A stretch of DNA of 64,000 bases, taken from NCBI RefSeq assembly GCF_029581275.1, contig NZ_CP120742.1, positions 3,642,001 through 3,706,000 on the forward strand. Reading direction: 5' to 3'. This DNA comes from Micromonospora sp. WMMD1155. Its GTDB lineage: Bacteria; Actinomycetota; Actinomycetes; Mycobacteriales; Micromonosporaceae. The notes beneath the pieces are model-generated. The model was not told the DNA's origin and made no database searches. It saw only the letters and a program-made list of their open reading frames with translations. Numbering within the stretch: position 1 is the first letter of the stretch; the number at the start of each line of letters is the position of its first letter. Made by a program: the position numbers and the translations under genes. This document shows, piece after piece, positions 8,458-15,510 of this stretch.

Positions 8458-9278
8458 TACGCCGTCCCCTCACTCGTCGGCGTGCGCGTCGCGCGGCCCG
8501 CCCCTGTCGCCTTCACCATGATCAATTCGCCCACCTGTTCGCCGAGTACCCGTCGAGCGGGTGGAGGCAACCGGTCGTCGCTGACCAGTACGTGTGCCGC
8601 GGCCAGCTCGACGATCGAGGAGATGCCCACGGTGCCCCACTTGGTGTGGTCGGCGAGCACCACCAGCCGGTCCGCCGCGGCCACGAGCGCCCGGTCGGTC
8701 TCGGCCTCCATCAGGTTCGGGGTGGTGAAGCCGGCCCGCTCGGAGATCCCGTGGACGCCCAGGAAGAGCAGGTCCAGGTGCAGCGACCGGACCGCCCCGA
8801 CCGCGAGGGGGCCGACCAGCGCGTCCGACGGTGTGCGTACGCCTCCGGTGAGCACCACCGTCTGGTCCGGCCGGCCTCCGGCGTGCAGGATCTCGGCCAC
8901 CGGCAACGAGTTGGTCACCACGGTCAGGCCGGGCACGTCCACCAGCCTGCGGGCCAGTTCGGCGGTGGTGGTGCCGGCGGAGAGGGCGACCGCCGCACCG
9001 GGGCGGACCAGGTGGGCGGCGTGCTCGGCGATGGCGGCCTTCTCCGGCGACTGACGGACCGACTTGGCGTGGAAGCCCGGCTCGTCGGTCGAGCCCGGCC
9101 CGGCTGTCGTGGCGCCGCCGTGCACCTTGGCCAGCAGGCCGCGTTCGTGCAGCGCCTCCAGGTCGCGCCGGATGGTCATGTCGGAGACGCCGAACTCGGT
9201 GGCCAGCTCGCTCACCCGAACGCCGCCGGTCGACCGGACCCGCTCCAGGATGGCCGCCTGCCGCTGCTGAGCGAGCAT
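8457..9278 (-). CDS. DeoR/GlpR-family transcriptional repressor
   Basis: 273-aa sugar-phosphate-responsive repressor. Residues about 6-57 form the DeoR winged helix-turn-helix (RQAAILERVRSTGGVRVSEL, then VSDMTIRRDLEALHERGLL), and the rest is the DeoR sensor domain with the phosphate-binding pattern ALSAGTTTAEL and the later VLTGGVR. It is the first gene of a deoR-galT pair and probably represses its own operon; a candidate operator lies 43 bases upstream. The effector could be a galactose-derived phosphate; this is inferred from the neighbour only. Confidence 0.92.
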   Translation of the reverse strand: MLAQQRQAAILERVRSTGGVRVSELATEFGVSDMTIRRDLEALHERGLLAKVHGGATTAGPGSTDEPGFHAKSVRQSPEKAAIAEHAAHLVRPGAAVALSAGTTTAELARRLVDVPGLTVVTNSLPVAEILHAGGRPDQTVVLTGGVRTPSDALVGPLAVGAVRSLHLDLLFLGVHGISERAGFTTPNLMEAETDRALVAAADRLVVLADHTKWGTVGISSIVELAAAHVLVSDDRLPPPARRVLGEQVGELIMVKATGAGRATRTPTSEGTA

Positions 9279-9320
9279 CGCCGTGCCTCCCGAGAACCCC
9301 GTACTCTCACGCGGTCAAAC

Positions 9321-9342
9321 GTGTTCCAACAAGAATGAACAC
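9321..9342 (-). promoter_or_regulatory. Candidate DeoR operator / promoter of deoR-galT
   Basis: GTGTTC (9321-9326) and GAACAC (9337-9342) form a perfect inverted repeat with 10 bases between, 43 bases before the deoR start. TTC/GAA-containing repeats are typical DeoR-family targets; autoregulation is inferred. Confidence 0.45.
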
Positions 9343-9388
9343 TAGCGCGTAGCCGGCAGCGGTGGAAGGAACGGGGTACGGCGACCCC

Positions 9389-10918
9389 TCAGGAGGACGC
9401 GATCTTCAACTCCACCCAGCCGGTCTCGGTCAGGTGGTGAAGCACCGCCTGCACCGCGTCCGGCACGCTCAGGTCGGTCGTGTCGAGCACCAGGTCGGCG
9501 TCGGTCGGCTCCTCGTACGGGTCGTCGATGCCGGTCATCCCGGTGAGCAGGCCGGCGCGCGCCCGCGCGTACAGGCCCTTGCGGTCCCGGCGTTCGCACA
9601 CCTCCAGCGGGGTGGCCACGTGCACCAGCACGAAACCCGCCCCGGCGGCCAGGGCCATCTCCCGGGCCGTGGCGCGAGCCGCCGCGTACGGGGCGATCGG
9701 GCAGCAGATGCCCACCCCACGGTGCCGGGCGACCTCGGCGGCCACCCAACCGATCCGCCGGACGTTGAGATCCCGGTCGGTCTTGCTGAAGCCCAGCCCG
9801 GCGGAGAGTTCCCGGCGCACCACGTCCCCGTCGAGCAGGGTCACCGTGCGGTCGCCGCTCTCCCGCAGAGCGTCCGCCAGCCCTCGGGCGATCGTCGACT
9901 TGCCCGAACCGGAGAGGCCGGTCAGGAAGACCACCAACCCCCGGTGCCGGCGCGGCGGTCGGGCCCGGGCCAACTCCCTCGCCACGGCCGGCGGGGTGTG
10001 CCACTCGGGCAGCGGGAAGCCCCGGTCGAGCAGGTCGTCGATCTCCTGCTGGGTGAGGGCGAGCCGGCGGTTACGCGGTGGGATGTCCTCCCGCCAACGC
10101 CACTGCCCGTCCCGGTTGTCGTACGCGAGTTCCCGCGGCACGAGCACCCGCAGCCCGGCGCCGGAGAGCATCTCCCCGGTGGAGAGCAGGTGGGTCACCC
10201 CGTACGCGGCGGAGACCCGGGCACGCAGCAGCGCGTCGCTGATCTCCTCGCGTCGGTGCGACAGGGGCACCGCGACCAGGGTCGCCGGCGGCATCCGGTC
10301 GCGGGCGGCGAAGATGGCGCGGACCAGCGCCTCCGGCGGGAGACCACCGGCGCCACCCTCACCCACCGGGATCATCACCAGCAGGTGCGCGGCCAGGGTG
10401 CGGGCGGCATGGGCGATCTGGGCGAGCTGTGGACGATGCAGTGGCCGGTCGGCGATGACCCCGAGCACCCGGCCCGGAGGCAGCAGCGCACGGACCTCCT
10501 CCGGCTCGCGGCGCAGCCGCTGGAACGGGCCGTGGCCACCGTCGCCCAGTCGCCGGACCGGGCCACCGACCCCGGCGATGCCGTCGCGCACCTGCCAGAC
10601 GTCCGCCACGTCCAGAGCGGCCGCCGGTGCACCCTCGCCGTCGGTCAGCACCAACGCCCGACGGGCCGGGTCACGGGGGTCGAAGCTCTGCGCCAGGGCG
10701 GCCGGCACCTGGAGTGTCACCGCGACCTGCCACGGCGCGCCGTCGGCCAAGCGGCCGCGTCGACTGACCGAGACCAGGTCGGCGCGGGTCATGAAGCCGT
10801 TCAGCGGGGCGTACGCGCCGGTCAGCAGCAGCTCAAGATCCGCGAGTTCACCCGGACGCGGCGTGTACGCCGGTGCGTCCCGCAGCACCTCGTCGGGCAG
10901 CACCCAACCGTTGCTCAT
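9389..10918 (-). CDS. cysC: Adenylylsulfate (APS) kinase with ATP-sulfurylase-like N-terminal half
   Basis: 509-aa protein joining an ATP-sulfurylase fold (residues about 1-310) to an APS kinase (about 325-505). The kinase half is intact: P-loop G334-LSGSGKST, the LLDGD motif, GLGFSKTDRD, and the lid region KGLYARARAG; it makes PAPS from APS. The N-half has the PUA-like start (LLLTGAYAPLNGFM) and a catalytic-like domain, but the nucleotide motif normally ending H-R-x-H reads H161-R-P-Q164, so sulfurylase activity is doubtful. I chose the ATG at 10918 (MSNGWVLPDEV); a longer frame upstream has no support. No cysD/N or sulfate reductase gene is nearby. Role: PAPS supply for sulfation, or sulfate assimilation. 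Confidence 0.88.
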   Translation of the reverse strand: MSNGWVLPDEVLRDAPAYTPRPGELADLELLLTGAYAPLNGFMTRADLVSVSRRGRLADGAPWQVAVTLQVPAALAQSFDPRDPARRALVLTDGEGAPAAALDVADVWQVRDGIAGVGGPVRRLGDGGHGPFQRLRREPEEVRALLPPGRVLGVIADRPLHRPQLAQIAHAARTLAAHLLVMIPVGEGGAGGLPPEALVRAIFAARDRMPPATLVAVPLSHRREEISDALLRARVSAAYGVTHLLSTGEMLSGAGLRVLVPRELAYDNRDGQWRWREDIPPRNRRLALTQQEIDDLLDRGFPLPEWHTPPAVARELARARPPRRHRGLVVFLTGLSGSGKSTIARGLADALRESGDRTVTLLDGDVVRRELSAGLGFSKTDRDLNVRRIGWVAAEVARHRGVGICCPIAPYAAARATAREMALAAGAGFVLVHVATPLEVCERRDRKGLYARARAGLLTGMTGIDDPYEEPTDADLVLDTTDLSVPDAVQAVLHHLTETGWVELKIASS

Positions 10919-11291
10919 CCACACCCCCCACTCGCTGACCGGCACACAGTTTCGCAGCCCACCGCCGATCGGTCGAGAGCGCCACTCCACGACGCCGGGG
11001 GACAGGATCGACGCCGATCCGTCGCCACCCGCACGCACCCTCGCCCGTCCGCCCGTCCGTGACCTCGTGCCGTGGCGACCAACCGCCGGATTGCCGCCCA
11101 CTGAACGGAAGATGAATCGTCCCACCCGCGACGGGCTTTTCCGAAGCGGGGTCGCGGGTGGACAGGGGACCGGAGAGAACCTTCCCACCAGCCGGGTGGC
11201 GGACCTTAGGGGTCCGCGGCGCCGAGGATCAGGGAAGCGCCGGGGGCGCGCCGGTGTCTGCGCCGGGCATCCACTCCCTACGCTGGGCGAC
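10919..11291. other. Divergent intergenic region with leader hairpins
   Basis: 373 bases between cysC (-) and the ABC-2 operon (+). Two hairpins stand out on the operon side: 11122-11132 pairs with 11151-11161 (CCACCCGCGAC, 11 bp) with an inner GCTTTTCCGAAGC-like pairing, and 11199-11205 pairs with 11211-11217 (GCGGACC, 7 bp). They could attenuate the operon's transcript, but nothing identifies a ligand or leader peptide. No gene is seen. Confidence 0.4.
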
Positions 11292-12206
11292 GTGACACTG
11301 ATCGCGACCCAGTCGCTCACCAAGACGTACGGAGGTCGGGTCACCGCGCTCGCCGACCTCACCGTCGCCGTCGAGCCCGGGATCATCGGCCTGGTGGGCG
11401 CGAACGGCGCCGGCAAATCCACGTTGATCAAGATCCTGCTCGGCCTGATCCCACCGAGCAGCGGTCGGGTCTCGGTGCTCGGCATCGACCCGACCGCGGA
11501 CCCGGCGCAGGTCCGCGCCCGGGTCGGCTACATGCCCGAGCACGACTGTCTCCCGCCGGACCTGTCCGCCGCCGAGCTGGTCACCCACCTCGGCCGGATG
11601 AGCGGCCTGCCTCGCACCGCCGCCCGCGAACGGGCGTCGGAGGCGCTGCGGCACGTCGGTCTCTACGAGGAGCGTTACCGCCCGGTCGGTGGCTACTCGA
11701 CCGGCATGAAGCAACGCGTCAAGCTGGCCCAGGCGCTGGTGCACGACCCCGACCTGCTGCTGCTCGACGAGCCGACCAACGGCCTGGACCCGGCCGGCCG
11801 CGACGCCATGCTGGCCCTGGTGCACCGGATCGGCACCGAGTTCGGCATCTCCGTGCTGGTCTGCTCGCACCTGCTCGGCGAGGTGGAGCGGATCTGCGAC
11901 ACCCTGATCGCCATCGACGGCGGCCGGTTGCTGCGCGCCGACAACATCTCCGCGATGACCTCGGCGACCGACGTGCTCGCCGTGGAGGTGAGCGAGGGCA
12001 CCGAGGAACTCGCCGCCCGGCTGGCCGAGTTGAAGCTACCGGTCGCGCGGGAAGGTCGGCTGCTCCTCGTCGAACTCGCCGACGACGGCACGTACGACCT
12101 GATCCTCGGCGCGGTCGCCGAGCTGGACCTGCCACTGCACCGACTGGACCAGCGCCGGCACCGGGTGGCCGAACTCTTCGCCACGAGGGAGCTCACCCAT
12201 GCCTGA
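11292..12206 (+). CDS. ABC-2 exporter ATP-binding protein 1
   Basis: 304-aa ATPase powering the permease encoded next. Walker A is GANGAGKST, the signature is YSTGMKQRVKLAQAL (a variant STGMK typical of ABC-2 exporters and Nos/Ccm-like ATPases), and Walker B is LLLLDEPTNGLDP. The last 80 residues form the small C-terminal domain common in drug-exporter ATPases. The GTG start at 11292 is where family similarity begins. It overlaps the permease gene by 8 bases. The cargo is unknown. Confidence 0.92.
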   Translation: MTLIATQSLTKTYGGRVTALADLTVAVEPGIIGLVGANGAGKSTLIKILLGLIPPSSGRVSVLGIDPTADPAQVRARVGYMPEHDCLPPDLSAAELVTHLGRMSGLPRTAARERASEALRHVGLYEERYRPVGGYSTGMKQRVKLAQALVHDPDLLLLDEPTNGLDPAGRDAMLALVHRIGTEFGISVLVCSHLLGEVERICDTLIAIDGGRLLRADNISAMTSATDVLAVEVSEGTEELAARLAELKLPVAREGRLLLVELADDGTYDLILGAVAELDLPLHRLDQRRHRVAELFATRELTHA

Positions 12207-13104
12207 GCCGTCTTCCACCGCGCTGCGGTCCACGCCCACCGGCGTCATCCACGACATCGGCTACCAGCGGTACACGGGCCCGAGGCTGGGCCGCTGGAAC
12301 GTCTTCGGCGCGCTCTACGTGCACGGGCTGCGTACCATCTTCGGCTTCGGGCGCAGCGCCAAGGCCAAGATCTTCCCGTGGTTGGTGATCGGCATCGTCA
12401 CCCTGGTCGCGGCGGCGCTGACCGCGATCCGCAGCCAGATCGGTGAGCCGGTCGCCACGTACGCCCAGTTCGCCGACTCGATGAGCTGGCTGGTCCTCTT
12501 CTTCGTCGCGGTGGCCGCGCCGGAGCTGGTCTCGCGGGACCTGCGCAGCGGCGTCCTGCCGCTCTACTTCTCCCGGCCGCTGCCGCGCGGCGACTACGCG
12601 CTGGCCAAGCTGCTGGCCCTGGTCACGGGGCTCTGGCTGCTGCTCGGCGGCCCGCAGGTGCTGATGTTCCTGGGTGCCGCGTTCACCACCGAGCAGGGTC
12701 TTCGCGGGGTCTGGAACGAGCTGCTCGACCTGCTGCCCGGCCTGCTCTACGCCGGGCTGTGGGCGGTGGTCTTCGCCTCGGTCGGGCTGCTGATCGCGTC
12801 GCTGACCGGCAAGCGCGCCTTCGCCGCCGGTGGGGTGGTCGCCGTCTTCCTGATGACCACGCCGATCGTCGGGGTGCTGAGCATCCTGCCGTCGCGCAGC
12901 GCCAACGAACTGGCCGGCCTCGCCTCGCCCTCCACCCTGGTGCAGGGCGTGGGCATCTGGTCGCTCGGCGACCTGCTGGTGGAGGACGGGCAGGAAGGTC
13001 TCGGTGTCGGCCGGTTCGGTCCGGTCTACGCCCTGGCCGCGGTCCTGCTGGTCGCCGGTGCCACCGCCCTCCTGCTGGCCCGCTACCGGAAGGTCGCCTC
13101 CTGA
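12199..13104 (+). CDS. ABC-2 type permease 1
   Basis: 301-aa membrane protein with about six hydrophobic helices, for example IFPWLVIGIVTLVAAALTA and the final ALAAVLLVAGATALLLARY. It has the ABC-2 family element PELVSRDLRSGVLPLYFSRP, where the exporter contacts its ATPase. It starts at an ATG overlapping the preceding ATPase gene by 8 bases and ends in a TGATG overlap with the second ATPase, so the four genes 11292-14727 form one tightly coupled operon. The substrate is unknown. Confidence 0.88.
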   Translation: MPEPSSTALRSTPTGVIHDIGYQRYTGPRLGRWNVFGALYVHGLRTIFGFGRSAKAKIFPWLVIGIVTLVAAALTAIRSQIGEPVATYAQFADSMSWLVLFFVAVAAPELVSRDLRSGVLPLYFSRPLPRGDYALAKLLALVTGLWLLLGGPQVLMFLGAAFTTEQGLRGVWNELLDLLPGLLYAGLWAVVFASVGLLIASLTGKRAFAAGGVVAVFLMTTPIVGVLSILPSRSANELAGLASPSTLVQGVGIWSLGDLLVEDGQEGLGVGRFGPVYALAAVLLVAGATALLLARYRKVAS

Positions 13105-14015
13105 TGAGCATGCTGAGCCTGACCGGGGTGTCCCGGTGGTACGGCAACGTGGTCGCGGTCAACGACATCAGCATGGCCCTCGGGCCGGGCGTGACCGGGC
13201 TGCTCGGCCCGAACGGCGCCGGCAAGACCACGCTGCTGCACATGATGGCCGGGTTCCTCGCCCCGTCGCGGGGCACGGTCACCCTGGACGACGAGCCGAC
13301 CTGGCGCAACCCCGACGTCTACCGGCGGCTGGGGCTGGTCAGCGAGCGGGAGGCGGTGCAGAGTTACCTCACCGCCTACGAGTTCGTGCTGGCCAGCGCG
13401 AAGCTGCACCGGCTGGCCGACCCCGCGGCGGCGGCCCGGCGGGCGATCGAGCTGGTCGAGTTGGAGTCGGCGCAGAATCGGCGGATCGGCACGTACTCCA
13501 AGGGCATGCGGCAGCGGGCCCGGGTGGCCGCCGCGCTGGTGCACGAACCGCAGGTACTGCTGCTCGACGAGCCGTTCAACGGGATGGATCCACGCCAACG
13601 GCTGCACATGATGGACCTGCTGCACTCCCTCGGCGACTCCGGCCGGACGATCCTGTTCAGCTCGCACATCCTGGAGGAGGTCGAGCAGGTCTCCGGGACG
13701 GTGCAGGTGATGGTGGCCGGCAGGTTGGCCGCCTCCGGCGACTTCCGGACCATCCGGCGGCTGATGACCAACCGCCCGCACGTCTTCGCGGTGCGCTCCA
13801 CCGACGACCGGGCGTTGGCCGTCGCGTTGATCGCCGAGTCCTCGGTGACCGGGGTCGAGTTGGACCCCACCGGCCTGACCGTGCGCGCCGGTGACTACGG
13901 CGCCTTCACCCGGGCGCTACCCCGGATCGCGCTCGACCAGGGCATCCGGGTGCGCCAGTTGGTGCCGTCCGACGAGTCCCTGGAGAGCGTCTTCTCCTAC
14001 CTCGTGGAGGCCTGA
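13104..14015 (+). CDS. ABC-2 exporter ATP-binding protein 2
   Basis: 303-aa ATPase, second of the operon and clearly distinct in sequence from the first. Walker A is GPNGAGKTT, the signature YSKGMRQRARVAAAL, Walker B LLLLDEPFNGMDP, and the H-loop lies in FSSHILEEVEQ. The ATG at 13104 overlaps the TGA of the permease (TGATG). It should pair with the permease that follows after a one-base gap, giving two half-systems in one transcript, or one exporter with two different ATPases and two permeases. Confidence 0.92.
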   Translation: MSMLSLTGVSRWYGNVVAVNDISMALGPGVTGLLGPNGAGKTTLLHMMAGFLAPSRGTVTLDDEPTWRNPDVYRRLGLVSEREAVQSYLTAYEFVLASAKLHRLADPAAAARRAIELVELESAQNRRIGTYSKGMRQRARVAAALVHEPQVLLLDEPFNGMDPRQRLHMMDLLHSLGDSGRTILFSSHILEEVEQVSGTVQVMVAGRLAASGDFRTIRRLMTNRPHVFAVRSTDDRALAVALIAESSVTGVELDPTGLTVRAGDYGAFTRALPRIALDQGIRVRQLVPSDESLESVFSYLVEA

Positions 14016-14016
14016 C

Positions 14017-14727
14017 ATGTCGACGATCACCTGGATCACCGCCCGTGGGCTGTTCGGCCGCCGTCGGTTCCTGCTGCTGCTCCCGCTGCCGTTGGTCCTG
14101 CTCGGGCTGGCCGTGCTGTGCCGGTCCCTGGGGGTGGACCCCCGTCAGTGGGGGCCTCCGGTGCTGGTCGGCCTCGGGCTGGCCGTGGTGCTGCCGGTGG
14201 TTGCGCTGATCATCGGCACCGGTGTGCTGGGCGCCGAGATCGACGACGGCACGGTGGTGCACATCCTGACCAAACCGCTTCCGCGTTGGCAGATCGTGCT
14301 GCCGAAACTCGCGGTGGCCGCCGGGATCACCGCGCTCACCGTCGCGGTGCCGCTCTACGTCGCGGGCGTGCTGGCCGCTTCGGTACGCCTCGGACTGGCG
14401 TTGGCGGTCGCGGCGGCGCTCGGCGCGCTGGCGTACTCGGCGCTGTTCCTCGCGCTCAGCCTGGTCACCCGGCGGCCGGTGCTGCTCGGCCTGGTCTACG
14501 TGCTGATCTGGGAGGGCCTGCTGGGCAACTTCGTCAGCGGCACCAAGGTGCTCTCCATCCAGCAGTACGTGATCGCGCTCGCCGACCGGCTCGCCCCCAC
14601 CGGCCTGCTGGAGACCAGCGTGTCGGTGCCGGTGGCGTCGGTGATGACCGTGTTGGTCAGCGTCGGCTTCACGGTGTTGGCCATCGACCGCCTGCGTTCG
14701 TTCAGCGTTGCCGGCGAGACGAGCTGA
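14017..14727 (+). CDS. ABC-2 type permease 2
   Basis: 236-aa integral membrane protein with about six helices, starting in the cytoplasm (MSTITWITARGLFGRRRF), then a hydrophobic run. The stretch IDDGTVVHILTKPLPRWQIV is the ABC-2 coupling element, parallel to LRSGVLPLYFSRPLPRGDYA in permease 1. It begins one base after the ATPase stop and is the last gene of the operon; a 12-bp hairpin follows. The cargo is unknown. Confidence 0.87.
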   Translation: MSTITWITARGLFGRRRFLLLLPLPLVLLGLAVLCRSLGVDPRQWGPPVLVGLGLAVVLPVVALIIGTGVLGAEIDDGTVVHILTKPLPRWQIVLPKLAVAAGITALTVAVPLYVAGVLAASVRLGLALAVAAALGALAYSALFLALSLVTRRPVLLGLVYVLIWEGLLGNFVSGTKVLSIQQYVIALADRLAPTGLLETSVSVPVASVMTVLVSVGFTVLAIDRLRSFSVAGETS

Positions 14728-14746
14728 CACCGGTGCGAGTCGCCGT

Positions 14747-14783
14747 TCCGGCCAGCCCCCGCCTTGCGGTAGGGCTGGCCGGA
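14747..14783 (+). terminator. Terminator of the ABC-2 operon
   Basis: Perfect 12-bp stem TCCGGCCAGCCC (14747-14758) with 14772-14783 and a 13-base loop, 19 bases after the last permease stop. Confidence 0.7.
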
Positions 14784-14820
14784 TGGACCGCGCGGGCCAC
14801 GACGAGCCAGGCTGTCGGGT

Positions 14821-15465
14821 GTGAGCGTCGAAGCGGAGCAGACGTCGTTGGCTGAGCCGTACTCTCGGAGCAGTCGGCCGTGGCTGACCAGCCTGGCCGT
14901 CGCCGGGCTGGCCTGCGCCACGGTCGCCACGGCAGCCCAGGGCAGCGGCCGGTTCCACTGGTGGGCCGTGTTCATCCTGATCCCCACCGCGTTGCTCGCG
15001 GCCAGCGGTGGGCCGTTGCTGGCCCGGGGCGGCGGTCGGGCCTTCGCCGGGTACATGCTCGCCTGCGTCGGCGCGATGGGGTTCGCGGTGGGCGCGCTGC
15101 TGATGTTCGGCGTGATGGGGCGGGGCTGGCCGCTGATGGTGGTGCTGCCCTGCCTGGCGGTCGCCGGCACCTACGGTTGGCGGGCGGCCCACCCCCTGGT
15201 TCGTGGCCTGCACCGGGCGGTGGCCCTGCTCGCGCTGACCGGCGCGTTGCTCGGCCTGACCCTGCAACTGATCCGGGTGGACCTGATCCACCTCAGGGCC
15301 GGCTGGTGGGGTGCGTTCCTGATGCTGGCCGGGGTCATCGTGCTCGGCAACGCGGGTGAGCTGACCCGGCACCGGATGCCCTACCGCCTGCAGGCGATCA
15401 CCCTGCTGGTCGGGCCCTCGGTGGTCGCGTTCCTGCTCGGGCTGCGTTTCCTGCGCGGCTGGTGA
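14821..15465 (+). CDS. Hypothetical multi-pass membrane protein
   Basis: 214-aa protein with about six predicted membrane helices, from WLTSLAVAGLACATVATAAQ to the final ITLLVGPSVVAFLLGLRF. No known domain is recognised. The start is a GTG at 14821. It sits alone behind the ABC-2 operon terminator and is convergent with valS, sharing a bidirectional terminator. Codon use is like its neighbours. Confidence 0.75.
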   Translation: MSVEAEQTSLAEPYSRSSRPWLTSLAVAGLACATVATAAQGSGRFHWWAVFILIPTALLAASGGPLLARGGGRAFAGYMLACVGAMGFAVGALLMFGVMGRGWPLMVVLPCLAVAGTYGWRAAHPLVRGLHRAVALLALTGALLGLTLQLIRVDLIHLRAGWWGAFLMLAGVIVLGNAGELTRHRMPYRLQAITLLVGPSVVAFLLGLRFLRGW

Positions 15466-15470
15466 CGCCG

Positions 15471-15508
15471 CGCGTCCGCCGCCGCGCGAGGGGGCGGCGG
15501 CGGACGCG
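15471..15508. terminator. Bidirectional terminator
   Basis: Perfect 15-bp stem CGCGTCCGCCGCCGC (15471-15485) with 15494-15508 and an 8-base loop, filling the gap between the convergent membrane protein and valS. Confidence 0.85.
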
Positions 15509-15510
15509 GG

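Noticed and set aside
8510..8526. CATGATCAA half-site like a family 1 arm at the end of deoR
   Set aside because: It codes the ordinary ELIMV end of the DeoR domain and there is no second arm.
10919..11485. Upstream extension of the cysC frame by nearly 190 codons
   Set aside because: It overlaps the ABC ATPase gene on the other strand, and the ATP-sulfurylase similarity starts at 10918.
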